7,329 nucleotides of DNA from an uncultured Sphingomonas sp. (lineage in GTDB: Bacteria > Pseudomonadota > Alphaproteobacteria > Sphingomonadales > Sphingomonadaceae). This document shows positions 1 to 5,325 of the stretch, in pieces. Below the pieces are notes generated by a model, which saw only the letters and a program-made list of their open reading frames with translations, was not told where the DNA came from and did not search any database. The position numbers were made by a program, and so were the translations under genes. Every line of letters begins with the position of its first letter. The first letter of the stretch is position 1. The stretch is from assembly GCA_934555855.1 (NCBI GenBank), contig CAKTFL010000103.1, positions 1 to 7,329 of the forward strand. The letters are read 5' to 3'.

Positions 1-107
1 GCCCCAACCAGATCACGGGCCGCCGCCATCGCCTCCGGCCCGCTGATACGAATGACCGCGATAGCGGCGGGAGGGCGTCCGCTCGATACCGCGAAGATCG
101 TGTCCAT
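1..107 (-). CDS. mnmE: tRNA modification GTPase MnmE, N-terminal fragment (runs off the window)
   Basis: Reading leftward from an ATG at 107-105, the first 35 codons give MDTIFAVSSGRPPAAIAVIR and then ISGPEAMAAARDLVG. This is the characteristic start of MnmE (TrmE): a D-T-I-F-A segment, then A-x-A-V-I-R-I-S-G-P in the N-terminal formyl-THF-binding domain. MnmE works with MnmG to modify the wobble uridine (U34) of certain tRNAs, using a GTPase domain that lies outside this window. The ATG is 8 nt beyond the stop codon of the upstream small gene, so the two are probably co-transcribed. No clear Shine-Dalgarno sequence is visible, so translation may be coupled to the upstream gene. In many alphaproteobacteria mnmE follows rho and precedes mnmG, rsmG, parA and parB near the origin. 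Identity rests on only 35 residues, but the match to the family start is distinctive. Confidence 0.88.
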   Translation of the reverse strand, partial: MDTIFAVSSGRPPAAIAVIRISGPEAMAAARDLVG

Positions 108-115
108 CGCCGGTA

Positions 116-352
116 TCAGCCGCTGGTCTTGCCCAAGCTCGTATCGATCATCTGGCGCCACATGGTCAGCCCGGCCTCGCTCATCGGGCCCCAGCTCCTG
201 GTCATCTGCTCCAGCGTCTCGGGCTTCAGCCCGCTCGTCATCGCTCCAAGCATCGTCGCGATATAGCGATCGTGAATCGGGGTAAGGTCCGGCAACCCGA
301 TCGCTCGCCGCGCTTCTTCGGGCGTGCATTCGATTTCCACATTCATTTTCAT
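116..352 (-). CDS. DUF6489 family small protein of unknown function
   Basis: This 78-residue soluble, acidic-to-neutral protein starts MKMNVEIECTPEEARRAIGL and continues with PDLTPIHDRYIATML; near the C-terminus is RSWGPMSEAGLTMWRQM. I recognise this as the DUF6489 type found in sphingomonads and related alphaproteobacteria: a short beta-strand with T-P-E-E-A-R, then helices with a conserved W-x-P-M-x-E-A-G-x-x-x-W segment. No function is known to me. There is no signal peptide or membrane segment. The start is set by a near-perfect Shine-Dalgarno AGGAGGT (minus strand, about 360-366) 7-8 nt before the first ATG; a second in-frame ATG at codon 3 is less well placed. It lies 8 nt upstream of mnmE and 96 nt after the TerC gene, which suggests an operon with mnmE. 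The family name is from memory. Confidence 0.85.
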   Translation of the reverse strand: MKMNVEIECTPEEARRAIGLPDLTPIHDRYIATMLGAMTSGLKPETLEQMTRSWGPMSEAGLTMWRQMIDTSLGKTSG

Positions 353-448
353 CGCGGGGACCTCCTGCCGGCGCGCCGGCCTGTCTGGTTCGGCAGCGAT
401 ATATGCGCGCGATCAGGCCACTGCTGCAATGTCCACGCAGCGGCCAAC
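353..448 (-). other. Intergenic gap between the TerC-family gene and the DUF6489 gene
   Basis: These 96 nt carry the strong Shine-Dalgarno sequence of the small gene and a perfect 14-bp palindrome, GCCGGCGCGCCGGC, at 367-380 directly upstream of it. On the minus strand a TATAT stretch near 399-404 could be part of a -10 element, but I found no well-spaced -35 hexamer. A partial inverted repeat (GGCCGCTGC with GCAGC...GGCC) lies just after the TerC stop but has no T-run, so I do not call a terminator. Confidence 0.4.
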
Positions 449-1153
449 TCAGGCGATCAGGCTGGACAGGCCGGCCGTGTCAGTCGTCCCTACCCAGCCC
501 TCATAGATCATGCGGACGGCCACGAACAGGATGACCGCCAGGCCGATATAGGCGATCCAGCGATAGCGATCGATGATCCGCGCGATCAGGTTCGCGGCAA
601 GCCCCATCAGCGCTACCGACAAAAACAGGCCCACGACCAGAATACCCGGATGCTCGCGCGCGGCGCCGGCAACGGCCAGGACATTGTCCAGGCTCATCGA
701 TACGTCCGCGACGGCCACCGCCCAGGCTGCGCTGGCAAAGCTCCGCGCGGCTGAGACCCCCTGTTCGGGCGCATCATGACCGGCGCTGGAACGGATCTCG
801 CGATAGAATTTCCAGCTGACCCACAGCAACAGCAGGCCCCCGGCAAAAATCAGCCCGACGATTCCCATCAGCCATGTCACCGCGAGCGCGAACAGAATAC
901 GCAGCACCAGCGCGGCACCGATGCCGATCAGGATCACCTTGCGCCGTTGTTCCGCCGGCAGGCCCGCTGCCAGTGCGCCGACCACGATCGCATTGTCGCC
1001 CGCCAGCACCAGATCGATCATCAGCACTGATCCGAAGGCCGCCAGCGCGGCCGCATCAGTCAGGTTGGAAAAATCGGACAGAATATGCTGCCAGATGTCG
1101 CCGAGCGAACCGGGGCCCTGAATCGGCGTTGCGCTGAGAAAAGTGAGGAGCAT
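449..1153 (-). CDS. TerC/YjbE-family integral membrane protein, probable metal-ion exporter
   Basis: This 234-residue very hydrophobic protein has about seven predicted membrane segments. It carries the two TerC signature motifs: D47-LVLAG-D53-N54 in the first half and D150-VSMSL-D156-N157 in the second. These paired acidic D-N motifs lie in membrane helices of the family and are thought to bind metal. A charged loop (about 116-137) splits the two halves, as in YjbE/YkoY-like members. Relatives in other bacteria export Mn2+ or help metallate secreted enzymes; some are linked to tellurite resistance or alkaline stress. Which of these applies here is inference. The ATG at 1153 is preceded by AGGGGCGG at suitable spacing. 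The gene sits immediately behind the rho terminator, so it needs its own promoter or read-through. No yybP-ykoY-type riboswitch was recognised upstream. It interrupts the common rho-mnmE adjacency. Confidence 0.88.
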   Translation of the reverse strand: MLLTFLSATPIQGPGSLGDIWQHILSDFSNLTDAAALAAFGSVLMIDLVLAGDNAIVVGALAAGLPAEQRRKVILIGIGAALVLRILFALAVTWLMGIVGLIFAGGLLLLWVSWKFYREIRSSAGHDAPEQGVSAARSFASAAWAVAVADVSMSLDNVLAVAGAAREHPGILVVGLFLSVALMGLAANLIARIIDRYRWIAYIGLAVILFVAVRMIYEGWVGTTDTAGLSSLIA

Positions 1154-1165
1154 GATCCGCCCCTA

Positions 1166-1196
1166 CAACAAAAACGGCGTGGGCAAAGCCCACGCC
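1166..1196 (-). terminator. Strong Rho-independent terminator after rho
   Basis: On the minus strand a perfect 9-bp stem, GGCGTGGGC (1196-1188), TTT loop, GCCCACGCC (1184-1176), is followed by GTTTTTGTTG. This is a textbook intrinsic terminator in the direction of rho transcription, 68 nt after the rho stop codon. It ends only 12 nt before the TerC ATG. On the plus strand the stem is not followed by a T-run, so it works one way only. Confidence 0.88.
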
Positions 1197-1264
1197 TTGT
1201 ACAGCCCACGGAATGCCGCCGGCCGAGCTCGCGCCGAGCGGGTCGGTTAGCGCCCCGCCGCCTG
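1197..1264 (-). other. rho 3' untranslated segment before the terminator
   Basis: This GC-rich stretch lies between the rho stop and the terminator stem. It contains a second copy of CGTGGGC (minus strand, 1210-1204), the same 7-mer found in the 5' arm of the terminator, so that copy could compete for pairing with the 3' arm. No promoter for the TerC gene is evident here. Confidence 0.35.
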
Positions 1265-2521
1265 CTATTGGTTCATGCTGTCGAAGAACTGGTCGTTGGA
1301 CTTGGAGTCCTTCATCTTGTCGAGGAGGAACTCGACCGCGTCGGTTGTCCCCATCTGCATCAGGATACGGCGCAGCACCCACATCTTGGACAGCTTGGCC
1401 TTTTCGACCAGCAGCTCTTCCTTGCGGGTACCGGACTTGCCCACGTCGATTGCCGGGAAGATCCGCTTGTCGGCCACCTTGCGGTCGAGCACGATTTCCG
1501 CGTTGCCGGTACCCTTGAACTCCTCGAAGATCACCTCATCCATGCGGCTGCCGGTATCGATCAGCGAGGTCGAGATGATCGTCAGCGAGCCGCCCTCCTC
1601 GATGTTGCGCGCCGCACCGAAGAAACGCTTCGGCCGCTGCAGGGCATTTGCGTCGACACCGCCCGTCAGCACCTTGCCCGACGACGGCACCACCGTGTTG
1701 TAGGCGCGGCCCAGGCGAGTGATGTTGTCCAGCAGGATCACCACATCCTTTTTGTGCTCGACCAGGCGCTTGGCCTTTTCGATCACCATTTCCGCAACCT
1801 GGACGTGACGCGTCGCCGGCTCGTCGAAGGTGGAGGATACCACCTCACCGTTCACCGTACGCTGCATGTCGGTGACTTCCTCGGGCCGCTCATCAATCAG
1901 CAGCACGATCAGATAGACCTCGGGATGGTTGAGGCTGATCGCGCGCGCGATGTTCTGCATCATGATCGTCTTGCCGACGCGCGGCGGGGCCACGATCAGG
2001 CAGCGCTGCCCCTTGCCGAGCGGCGCGACGACATCGAGAACGCGACCCGTCTTGTCCTTGATCGTCGGGTCCTCGATTTCAAGCTTTAGCCGCTCCTCAG
2101 GATAGAGTGGCGTCAGATTGTCGAAATTGACCCGGTGGCGCACAGCGTCGGGATCGTCGAAATTGACGCTGGTCAGCTTGGTCAGCGCGAAATAGCGCTC
2201 GCCGTCCTTGGGTGCGCGGATCTCTCCCTCGACCGTGTCGCCGGTCCGCAGGCCGTGCTTGCGGACCTGGTTGGGCGACACATAGATGTCGTCCGGGCCG
2301 GCCAGATAATTGGCCTCCGGCGAGCGCAGGAAGCCGAAACCGTCGGGCAGCACCTCGATCGTGCCCAGCCCCATGATCTGGTCGCCATGCTCGGCCTGCG
2401 CCTTGAGGATCCCGAACAGCAGGTCCTGCTTGCGAAGGGTCGAAGCGCCTTCGACGCCCGTTTCCTCGGCCAGCTGCACCAGCTCGGCGGGCGTTTTCTT
2501 CTTCAGGTCCTTAAGATGCAT
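1265..2521 (-). CDS. rho: Transcription termination factor Rho
   Basis: This is a 418-residue protein, essentially the length of E. coli Rho (419). Rho is a homohexameric RNA-dependent ATPase/helicase that ends transcription. Domains in order: N-terminal helical domain starting [16 protein letters not shown]; the RNA-binding cold-shock-like domain with GFGFLR at 61-66; Walker A APPRVGKT at 178-185; catalytic-region DERPEE at 210-215; Walker [10 protein letters not shown] at 261-269; Q-loop [19 protein letters not shown] at 288-306; and R-loop [11 protein letters not shown] at 361-371. All key motifs are intact. I chose the ATG at 2521 because it matches the usual alphaproteobacterial N-terminus. 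In-frame ATGs upstream (for example 2557) would add a basic extension. No good Shine-Dalgarno sequence precedes either. It lies about 150 nt after hemJ with a likely leader, and ends before an intrinsic terminator. Confidence 0.98.
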   Translation of the reverse strand: MHLKDLKKKTPAELVQLAEETGVEGASTLRKQDLLFGILKAQAEHGDQIMGLGTIEVLPDGFGFLRSPEANYLAGPDDIYVSPNQVRKHGLRTGDTVEGEIRAPKDGERYFALTKLTSVNFDDPDAVRHRVNFDNLTPLYPEERLKLEIEDPTIKDKTGRVLDVVAPLGKGQRCLIVAPPRVGKTIMMQNIARAISLNHPEVYLIVLLIDERPEEVTDMQRTVNGEVVSSTFDEPATRHVQVAEMVIEKAKRLVEHKKDVVILLDNITRLGRAYNTVVPSSGKVLTGGVDANALQRPKRFFGAARNIEEGGSLTIISTSLIDTGSRMDEVIFEEFKGTGNAEIVLDRKVADKRIFPAIDVGKSGTRKEELLVEKAKLSKMWVLRRILMQMGTTDAVEFLLDKMKDSKSNDQFFDSMNQ

Positions 2522-2671
2522 GGAGATTGTCCGGATGCGATAGATAATCGGGGGCATCGGTCGGCGTCGGAGAAGCGACACGGACCAAGCGGAGAGGAAG
2601 GGCGGACGAGCCGGACGGCCCGCTGCTTTAGAGTCAGGACGTAAGAGCCGCCCGTCCGCTAGTCAAGCAAG
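2522..2671 (-). promoter_or_regulatory. rho 5' leader with a candidate promoter and alternative stems
   Basis: This is the 150-nt gap between hemJ and rho. On the minus strand, TTGACT (2666-2661) lies 17 nt before TACGTC (2643-2638), a good -35 but poor -10, so the promoter is tentative. Downstream, the segment GCGGACGG (2659-2652 region) can pair with either of two later segments, one containing CCGTCC and one containing CGTCCGC, giving mutually exclusive 7-bp stems. E. coli rho is autoregulated through its leader; a similar role here is only inferred. No intrinsic terminator after hemJ is evident. Confidence 0.35.
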
Positions 2672-3118
2672 TCAGAAGGGCTTCACCACCGCCAGGATCA
2701 CGATCGCGATCGCGGCCAGCGCCGGCACCTCGTTGAGCATCCTCAGCGTCCGCCCGGTCAGCCGCATCTCGCCACGCGCCAGTTTGCGGGCATAGCCGAC
2801 CGCCCAGCCATGATAGCCGGACAGCGCCAGCACGAACGCCAGCTTGGCATGAAGCCAGCCGGAGCCCCAATGCTGCCCCACTGTCGCCAGGGTCAGTCCC
2901 AGGATCCACACCACGATCATCGACGGCGTCAGGATGATTTGGCGCAGCTTGCCCTCGCGGCTCACCCATTCGGCCGCCTCCGCGTCGCGGCCCGCGACCA
3001 GCGCCTCCTGATGATAGATAAGGTAGCGGGGCAGCGCGAACATGCCCGCCATCCAGAAGATCACGAACAGGATATGCGCGGCCAGCAGCCAGGGATAATG
3101 ATTGCCCAGGAATTCCAT
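2672..3118 (-). CDS. hemJ: Protoporphyrinogen IX oxidase HemJ (CopD-like membrane protein)
   Basis: This 148-residue protein has four predicted membrane helices (about 9-30, 60-80, 88-108, 131-146). It matches the HemJ family: Y-P-W-L-L-A-A-H15 in helix 1, the hallmark LPRYLIYH at 29-36, W-L-H90-A-K92 before helix 3, L-S-G-Y-H-G at 99-104, and an N-E-V-P segment leading into the last helix. Conserved histidine and lysine residues of this kind are needed for haem binding or activity in studied HemJ proteins. The enzyme oxidises protoporphyrinogen IX to protoporphyrin IX in the inner membrane and replaces HemG/HemY in many alphaproteobacteria. The ATG is 2 nt after the hemE stop, with GGGGAGG as Shine-Dalgarno inside the hemE 3' end, so the two genes form a haem-synthesis operon. 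Such proteins are sometimes annotated only as CopD family. Confidence 0.93.
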   Translation of the reverse strand: MEFLGNHYPWLLAAHILFVIFWMAGMFALPRYLIYHQEALVAGRDAEAAEWVSREGKLRQIILTPSMIVVWILGLTLATVGQHWGSGWLHAKLAFVLALSGYHGWAVGYARKLARGEMRLTGRTLRMLNEVPALAAIAIVILAVVKPF

Positions 3119-3120
3119 GC

Positions 3121-4176
3121 TCAGCCTCCCCTGACCCGGCTCACCCTGACCCGGTTCAGCAGCCGTTCGACATGCGCGATCGGTGTATGCTGGCCGATGC
3201 CGTGGCCGAGGTTGAAGACGTGCGGCCGCTCGCGAAAGGCTGTCAAAACCCGGTCGACGCCCGCGTCCAGCGCCGCGCCGCCGGCCATCAGCGCGAGCGG
3301 GTCGAGATTGCCCTGCACCGGCATTCCGGGCGGCAGCACCGCATCGGCCCAGGCCGGGTCAACCGTCTCGTCCAGCCCCACCGCATCGACCCCTGTCTCG
3401 CGCGCATAAGCGGGCAGCTTGCCCCCCGCACCCTTGGGAAAGCCGATCACGACCAGGTCCGGGCACCGTTCGCGCAGGCGCGAGGTGATGGCGGCATTGG
3501 GGGCGATCACCCATTGTTCGAACTGGCTCGGGCTCAGGCTTCCCGCCCAGCTGTCGAACAGCTGCACCGCCTCGACACCCGCCTCGTGCTGGCGGGCGAG
3601 ATATTCGATCGTCAGGTCGACGATCCGCTCGATCAGCGCCGCCATCGCGCCCGGATCGGCATAGCCGAGCATCCGTGCCTCCGCCTGATCCTTCGATCCC
3701 TGGCCCGCGATCATGTAGGTCGCGACCGTCCAGGGTGACCCCGCGAAACCCAGAAACGTCACCTCCGGCGGCAACATGCCGGCCACCCGCGTAACCGTGT
3801 TGTAGACGGGCTGAAGCCGGGCGTGATCGGGCGCCTGCAAGCTGTCGACGGCATCCCGCCGGTCGATCTTGGGACTGAGCCGCGGCCCCTCGCCCGGCCC
3901 GAAGGTCAGGTCCTGCCCCAAGGCCCAGGGCACCATGAGAATGTCGGAAAACAGGATTGCGCCATCGAATCCGAACCGCCTGATCGGCTGGAGAGTCACT
4001 TCCGCCGCCGTGACCGGATCGGTGGCGAGCGCCAGGAATCCCCCCTTCTCGGCCCGCAGTGCGCGATATTCGGGAAGATACCGACCCGCCTGGCGCATCA
4101 GCCAGACCGGCGGAATGTCCTGCCGTTCTCCTTTCAACGCGTTCAGCAATGGCTTGTTCGGTGAGCCTTGAGTCAC
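3121..4176 (-). CDS. hemE: Uroporphyrinogen decarboxylase HemE
   Basis: This 351-residue cytosolic enzyme removes four carboxyl groups from uroporphyrinogen III to give coproporphyrinogen III in haem synthesis. Both family signatures are present: P-V-W-L-M-R28-Q-A-G-R32 and GFAGSPWTVATYMIAG at 143-158. Expected active-site residues are D78 (FSD), Y154, S209 (FDS) and H325 (LGHGI). Length matches the family (E. coli 354). The start is GTG at 4176-4174, supported by AAAGG seven nt upstream; an overlapping ATG at 4180 is out of frame. The C-terminal NRVRVSRVRGG arises partly from a 15-bp tandem repeat in the DNA. The gene flanks the predicted origin, as in Caulobacter, and its upstream region is full of GANTC sites, so its transcription may be linked to replication (inference). 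It leads directly into hemJ. Confidence 0.97.
   Translation of the reverse strand: MTQGSPNKPLLNALKGERQDIPPVWLMRQAGRYLPEYRALRAEKGGFLALATDPVTAAEVTLQPIRRFGFDGAILFSDILMVPWALGQDLTFGPGEGPRLSPKIDRRDAVDSLQAPDHARLQPVYNTVTRVAGMLPPEVTFLGFAGSPWTVATYMIAGQGSKDQAEARMLGYADPGAMAALIERIVDLTIEYLARQHEAGVEAVQLFDSWAGSLSPSQFEQWVIAPNAAITSRLRERCPDLVVIGFPKGAGGKLPAYARETGVDAVGLDETVDPAWADAVLPPGMPVQGNLDPLALMAGGAALDAGVDRVLTAFRERPHVFNLGHGIGQHTPIAHVERLLNRVRVSRVRGG
3129..3158. repeat. 15-bp tandem duplication at the 3' end of hemE
   Basis: CCCTGACCCGGCTCA (3129-3143) is followed at once by CCCTGACCCGGTTCA (3144-3158), 14 of 15 bases alike. On the coding strand this yields two similar five-residue units (NRVRV, SRVRG) at the HemE C-terminus. 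The reading frame is kept. Confidence 0.85.
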
Positions 4177-4180
4177 GCAT

Positions 4181-4216
4181 CAACCTTTAAAGAGAGTCAA
4201 AAGAGGATGTTGAAGT
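4181..4216. other. AT-richer segment, candidate DNA unwinding element
   Basis: About 64 percent A/T over 36 bases by hand count, against roughly one third A/T in the flanking genes. It lies directly upstream of hemE, at the far side of the origin gap from the DnaA boxes. It also contains the hemE Shine-Dalgarno AAAGG (minus strand, 4188-4184) and a GAGTC methylation site. Its role in strand opening is inferred. Confidence 0.45.
4184..4188 (-). promoter_or_regulatory. hemE ribosome binding site (sets the GTG start)
   Basis: AAAGG on the minus strand lies 7 nt before GTG at 4176-4174. This favours that GTG over the nearby out-of-frame ATG at 4180, and it gives an N-terminus leading straight into conserved HemE sequence. 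Confidence 0.7.
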
Positions 4217-4322
4217 GGTTGGCACACCGTTTTGCGGGAATTGGGGGATCATCCCGATTCAGCGCACAGCTTGACGGGCGCGGACTCTCGGTAGCCCCGC
4301 GATTCCGTCATGACCATCCCCG

Positions 4323-4331
4323 TTATCCACA
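4323..4331 (+). promoter_or_regulatory. DnaA box, perfect consensus
   Basis: TTATCCACA, identical to the high-affinity DnaA consensus. It lies in a wider GTTATCCACAG context that is repeated at 4444-4454, and it is directly preceded by ATCCCCG (4316-4322). Confidence 0.9.
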
Positions 4332-4365
4332 GGCTGTTGGCAGAACGATGCCCTGTTGAACCGGC

Positions 4366-4374
4366 TGTGGACAA
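4366..4374 (-). promoter_or_regulatory. DnaA box, inverted, one mismatch
   Basis: TGTGGACAA on the plus strand reads TTGTCCACA on the minus strand, one change from consensus. The extended match GTTGTCCACAG keeps the flanking bases of the two perfect boxes. It faces the box at 4323. Confidence 0.8.
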
Positions 4375-4382
4375 CCTCCAGC

Positions 4383-4391
4383 TTTTCCACG
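4383..4391 (+). promoter_or_regulatory. Weak DnaA box
   Basis: TTTTCCACG has two mismatches to TTATCCACA; the TTNTCCAC core is kept. It lies 8 nt beyond the inverted box and is probably low affinity if it is bound at all. Confidence 0.5.
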
Positions 4392-4433
4392 GCTGCCGGC
4401 CGGGTTGGCGGGCGGAAAGAGTTACGCTAGCCC

Positions 4434-4453
4434 TTATCCCCGTGTTATCCACA
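4434..4453 (+). promoter_or_regulatory. DnaA box pair: weak (4434-4442) then perfect (4445-4453)
   Basis: TTATCCCCG (two mismatches) is followed 2 nt later by TTATCCACA, a perfect box on the same strand. Together they resemble the composite at 4314-4331. They lie 39-58 nt before the start codon of the ppsR-type gene, so DnaA bound here could also affect its transcription (inference). Confidence 0.8.
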
Positions 4454-4491
4454 GATCGATCCAGACCGGCGCTGGCCGGCAGTGTCGCGCG

Positions 4492-5325
4492 GTGACCCGC
4501 CGGCTTCACATCCACCTCCTGTCGGACTCGACGGGGGAAACGCTGGAAATGATCGCCAAGGCGGCGCTCGCCCAATATGACGAGGTCGAAACCGTTCGGC
4601 ATTTCTGGCCGATGGTGCGGACCGAGACGCATCTGGAGCGTATCCTTCAGGAAATCGCACTCAATCCCGGGCTGGTGATCTTCACGCTGGTGAACTCGGT
4701 TACCCGGCGTGCGCTCGAACAGCGTTGCGCCGCGCTCGGCCTGTCGGTCGTGGCGCCGCTCGATCCGGTCAACGATGCCCTGACCGCACTGCTCGGCAAG
4801 CAGGGCAAGGCGAAGCCGGGGCGGCAGCATGTCCTGGATGCTGCCTATTTCGCGCGGGTCGACGCGATCCAGTTCACCATCGCGCATGACGACGGCCTCC
4901 TGCCCGACGAATGGGAGGAAGCGGACATCGTCCTTGCCGGCGTATCGCGCTCGTCGAAGACGCCGACGTCCATCTATCTCGCCAATCGCGGCTACAAGAT
5001 CGCCAACATCCCGATCGTGGTGGAAAGCCCGCCGCCGCCTGCCCTGTTCGCGCTGCGCCAGCCGCTGGTCGTTGGCCTGACCACCAGCGCCGACCGGCTG
5101 ATCCAGATCCGCCGCAACCGTCTTCTCTCGCTCGGGCAGGCGCCGGACACGACCTATGTCGAACAGGACGCCGTACAGCGCGAGCTGGGCTATGCCCGCC
5201 GCATGTTCGCCGATCGCGGCTGGCCGGTGATCGACGTGACTCGCCGCTCGATCGAGGAAACCGCGGCCGCGATCATCGCGCTGTGGCAGCAGCGTCGCGG
5301 TTCCGCGGCGCCGGGGTACGAATGA
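4492..5325 (+). CDS. ppsR: Pyruvate phosphate dikinase / PEP synthase regulatory protein (DUF299 kinase-phosphorylase)
   Basis: This 277-residue cytosolic protein is of the DUF299 family. These bifunctional enzymes inactivate PEP-forming enzymes (PPDK or PEP synthase) by ADP-dependent threonine phosphorylation and reactivate them by phosphate-dependent removal. Evidence: N-terminal R-L-H-I-H-L-L-SDSTGET (residues 4-17), family-typical H-F-W-P, and the P-loop-like GVSRSSKTPTS at 150-160 followed by Y-L-A-N-R-G-Y-K-I-A-N-I-P. Length is normal (about 270-280). GTG at 4492 is chosen because the family begins only a few residues before R-L-H-I-H; an upstream in-frame TTG at 4405 would make the origin's last DnaA boxes coding. 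No clear Shine-Dalgarno is seen. The PPDK-type role is likelier in an alphaproteobacterium, but the two subtypes cannot be separated here. The stop overlaps the maf start by 4 nt (ATGA). It is first in the rightward operon. Confidence 0.93.
   Translation: MTRRLHIHLLSDSTGETLEMIAKAALAQYDEVETVRHFWPMVRTETHLERILQEIALNPGLVIFTLVNSVTRRALEQRCAALGLSVVAPLDPVNDALTALLGKQGKAKPGRQHVLDAAYFARVDAIQFTIAHDDGLLPDEWEEADIVLAGVSRSSKTPTSIYLANRGYKIANIPIVVESPPPPALFALRQPLVVGLTTSADRLIQIRRNRLLSLGQAPDTTYVEQDAVQRELGYARRMFADRGWPVIDVTRRSIEETAAAIIALWQQRRGSAAPGYE

Larger units (their letters stand above)
3967..4305. promoter_or_regulatory. Cluster of eight GANTC (CcrM-type) methylation sites
   Basis: GANTC occurs at 3967, 3993, 4036 (5' part of hemE), 4170, 4194, 4256, 4283 and 4301, with a ninth at 4525 in the next gene. 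By eye I found none in the preceding 846 bases (3121-3966) and only scattered single sites elsewhere. GANTC is the target of CcrM, the cell-cycle adenine methyltransferase of most alphaproteobacteria. The cluster covers the hemE promoter area and the left half of the origin. Confidence 0.75.
4177..4491. other. oriC: Predicted chromosomal replication origin (oriC)
   Basis: This 315-nt gap is the only long non-coding stretch in the window and the point from which all genes diverge. In order from hemE it holds an AT-richer segment (4181-4216, about 23 of 36 bases A/T in an otherwise high-GC sequence), which is a candidate unwinding element; four GANTC sites (4194, 4256, 4283, 4301); and then DnaA boxes at 4323, 4366 (inverted), 4383 (weak), 4434 (weak) and 4445. 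Perfect TTATCCACA boxes occur twice. The flanks (hemE on one side; DUF299 gene, maf, aroE, coaE on the other) match the arrangement around Caulobacter Cori. A near-match to the IHF consensus (ATCAA-N4-TAA, 4179-4190) sits beside hemE. Function is inferred from these features; strand-composition skew across the chromosome would be the independent test. Confidence 0.88.

Noticed and set aside
367..380. 14-bp palindrome GCCGGCGCGCCGGC as a terminator
   Set aside because: No loop and no T-run on either strand; CG-only palindromes are common by chance in such GC-rich DNA.
272..754. Plus-strand open frame opposite the TerC-family gene
   Set aside because: It is antisense to a gene with clear membrane helices and paired D-N motifs; no start signal or recognisable domain.
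1154..1264. yybP-ykoY-type manganese riboswitch before the TerC gene
   Set aside because: The gap is mostly the rho terminator and short GC-rich sequence; the conserved riboswitch core was not found.
1085..2089. Long plus-strand open frame (334 codons) opposite rho
   Set aside because: It lies antisense to rho, whose motifs are all intact; the translation is rich in His, Arg and Asp and matches no family. It is a by-product of high GC.
3359..4183. Minus-strand open frame overlapping hemE in another frame
   Set aside because: The hemE frame has both family signatures and all active-site residues; this frame is low-complexity Gly/Arg/Ala.
4187..4201. Possible CtrA site (TTAA-N7-TTAA) near hemE
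   Set aside because: Only one TTAA half-site is present; the other half is TCAA at the wrong spacing or CAAA. Not enough for a call.
4245..4255. Small inverted repeat GGGAT-C-ATCCC inside the origin gap as an operator
   Set aside because: The arms are only 5 bp and no second copy or known consensus supports it.
4405..4491. N-terminal extension of the ppsR-type protein from TTG at 4405
   Set aside because: The added residues match nothing in the family, the stretch carries DnaA boxes, and GTG at 4492 gives the normal length.
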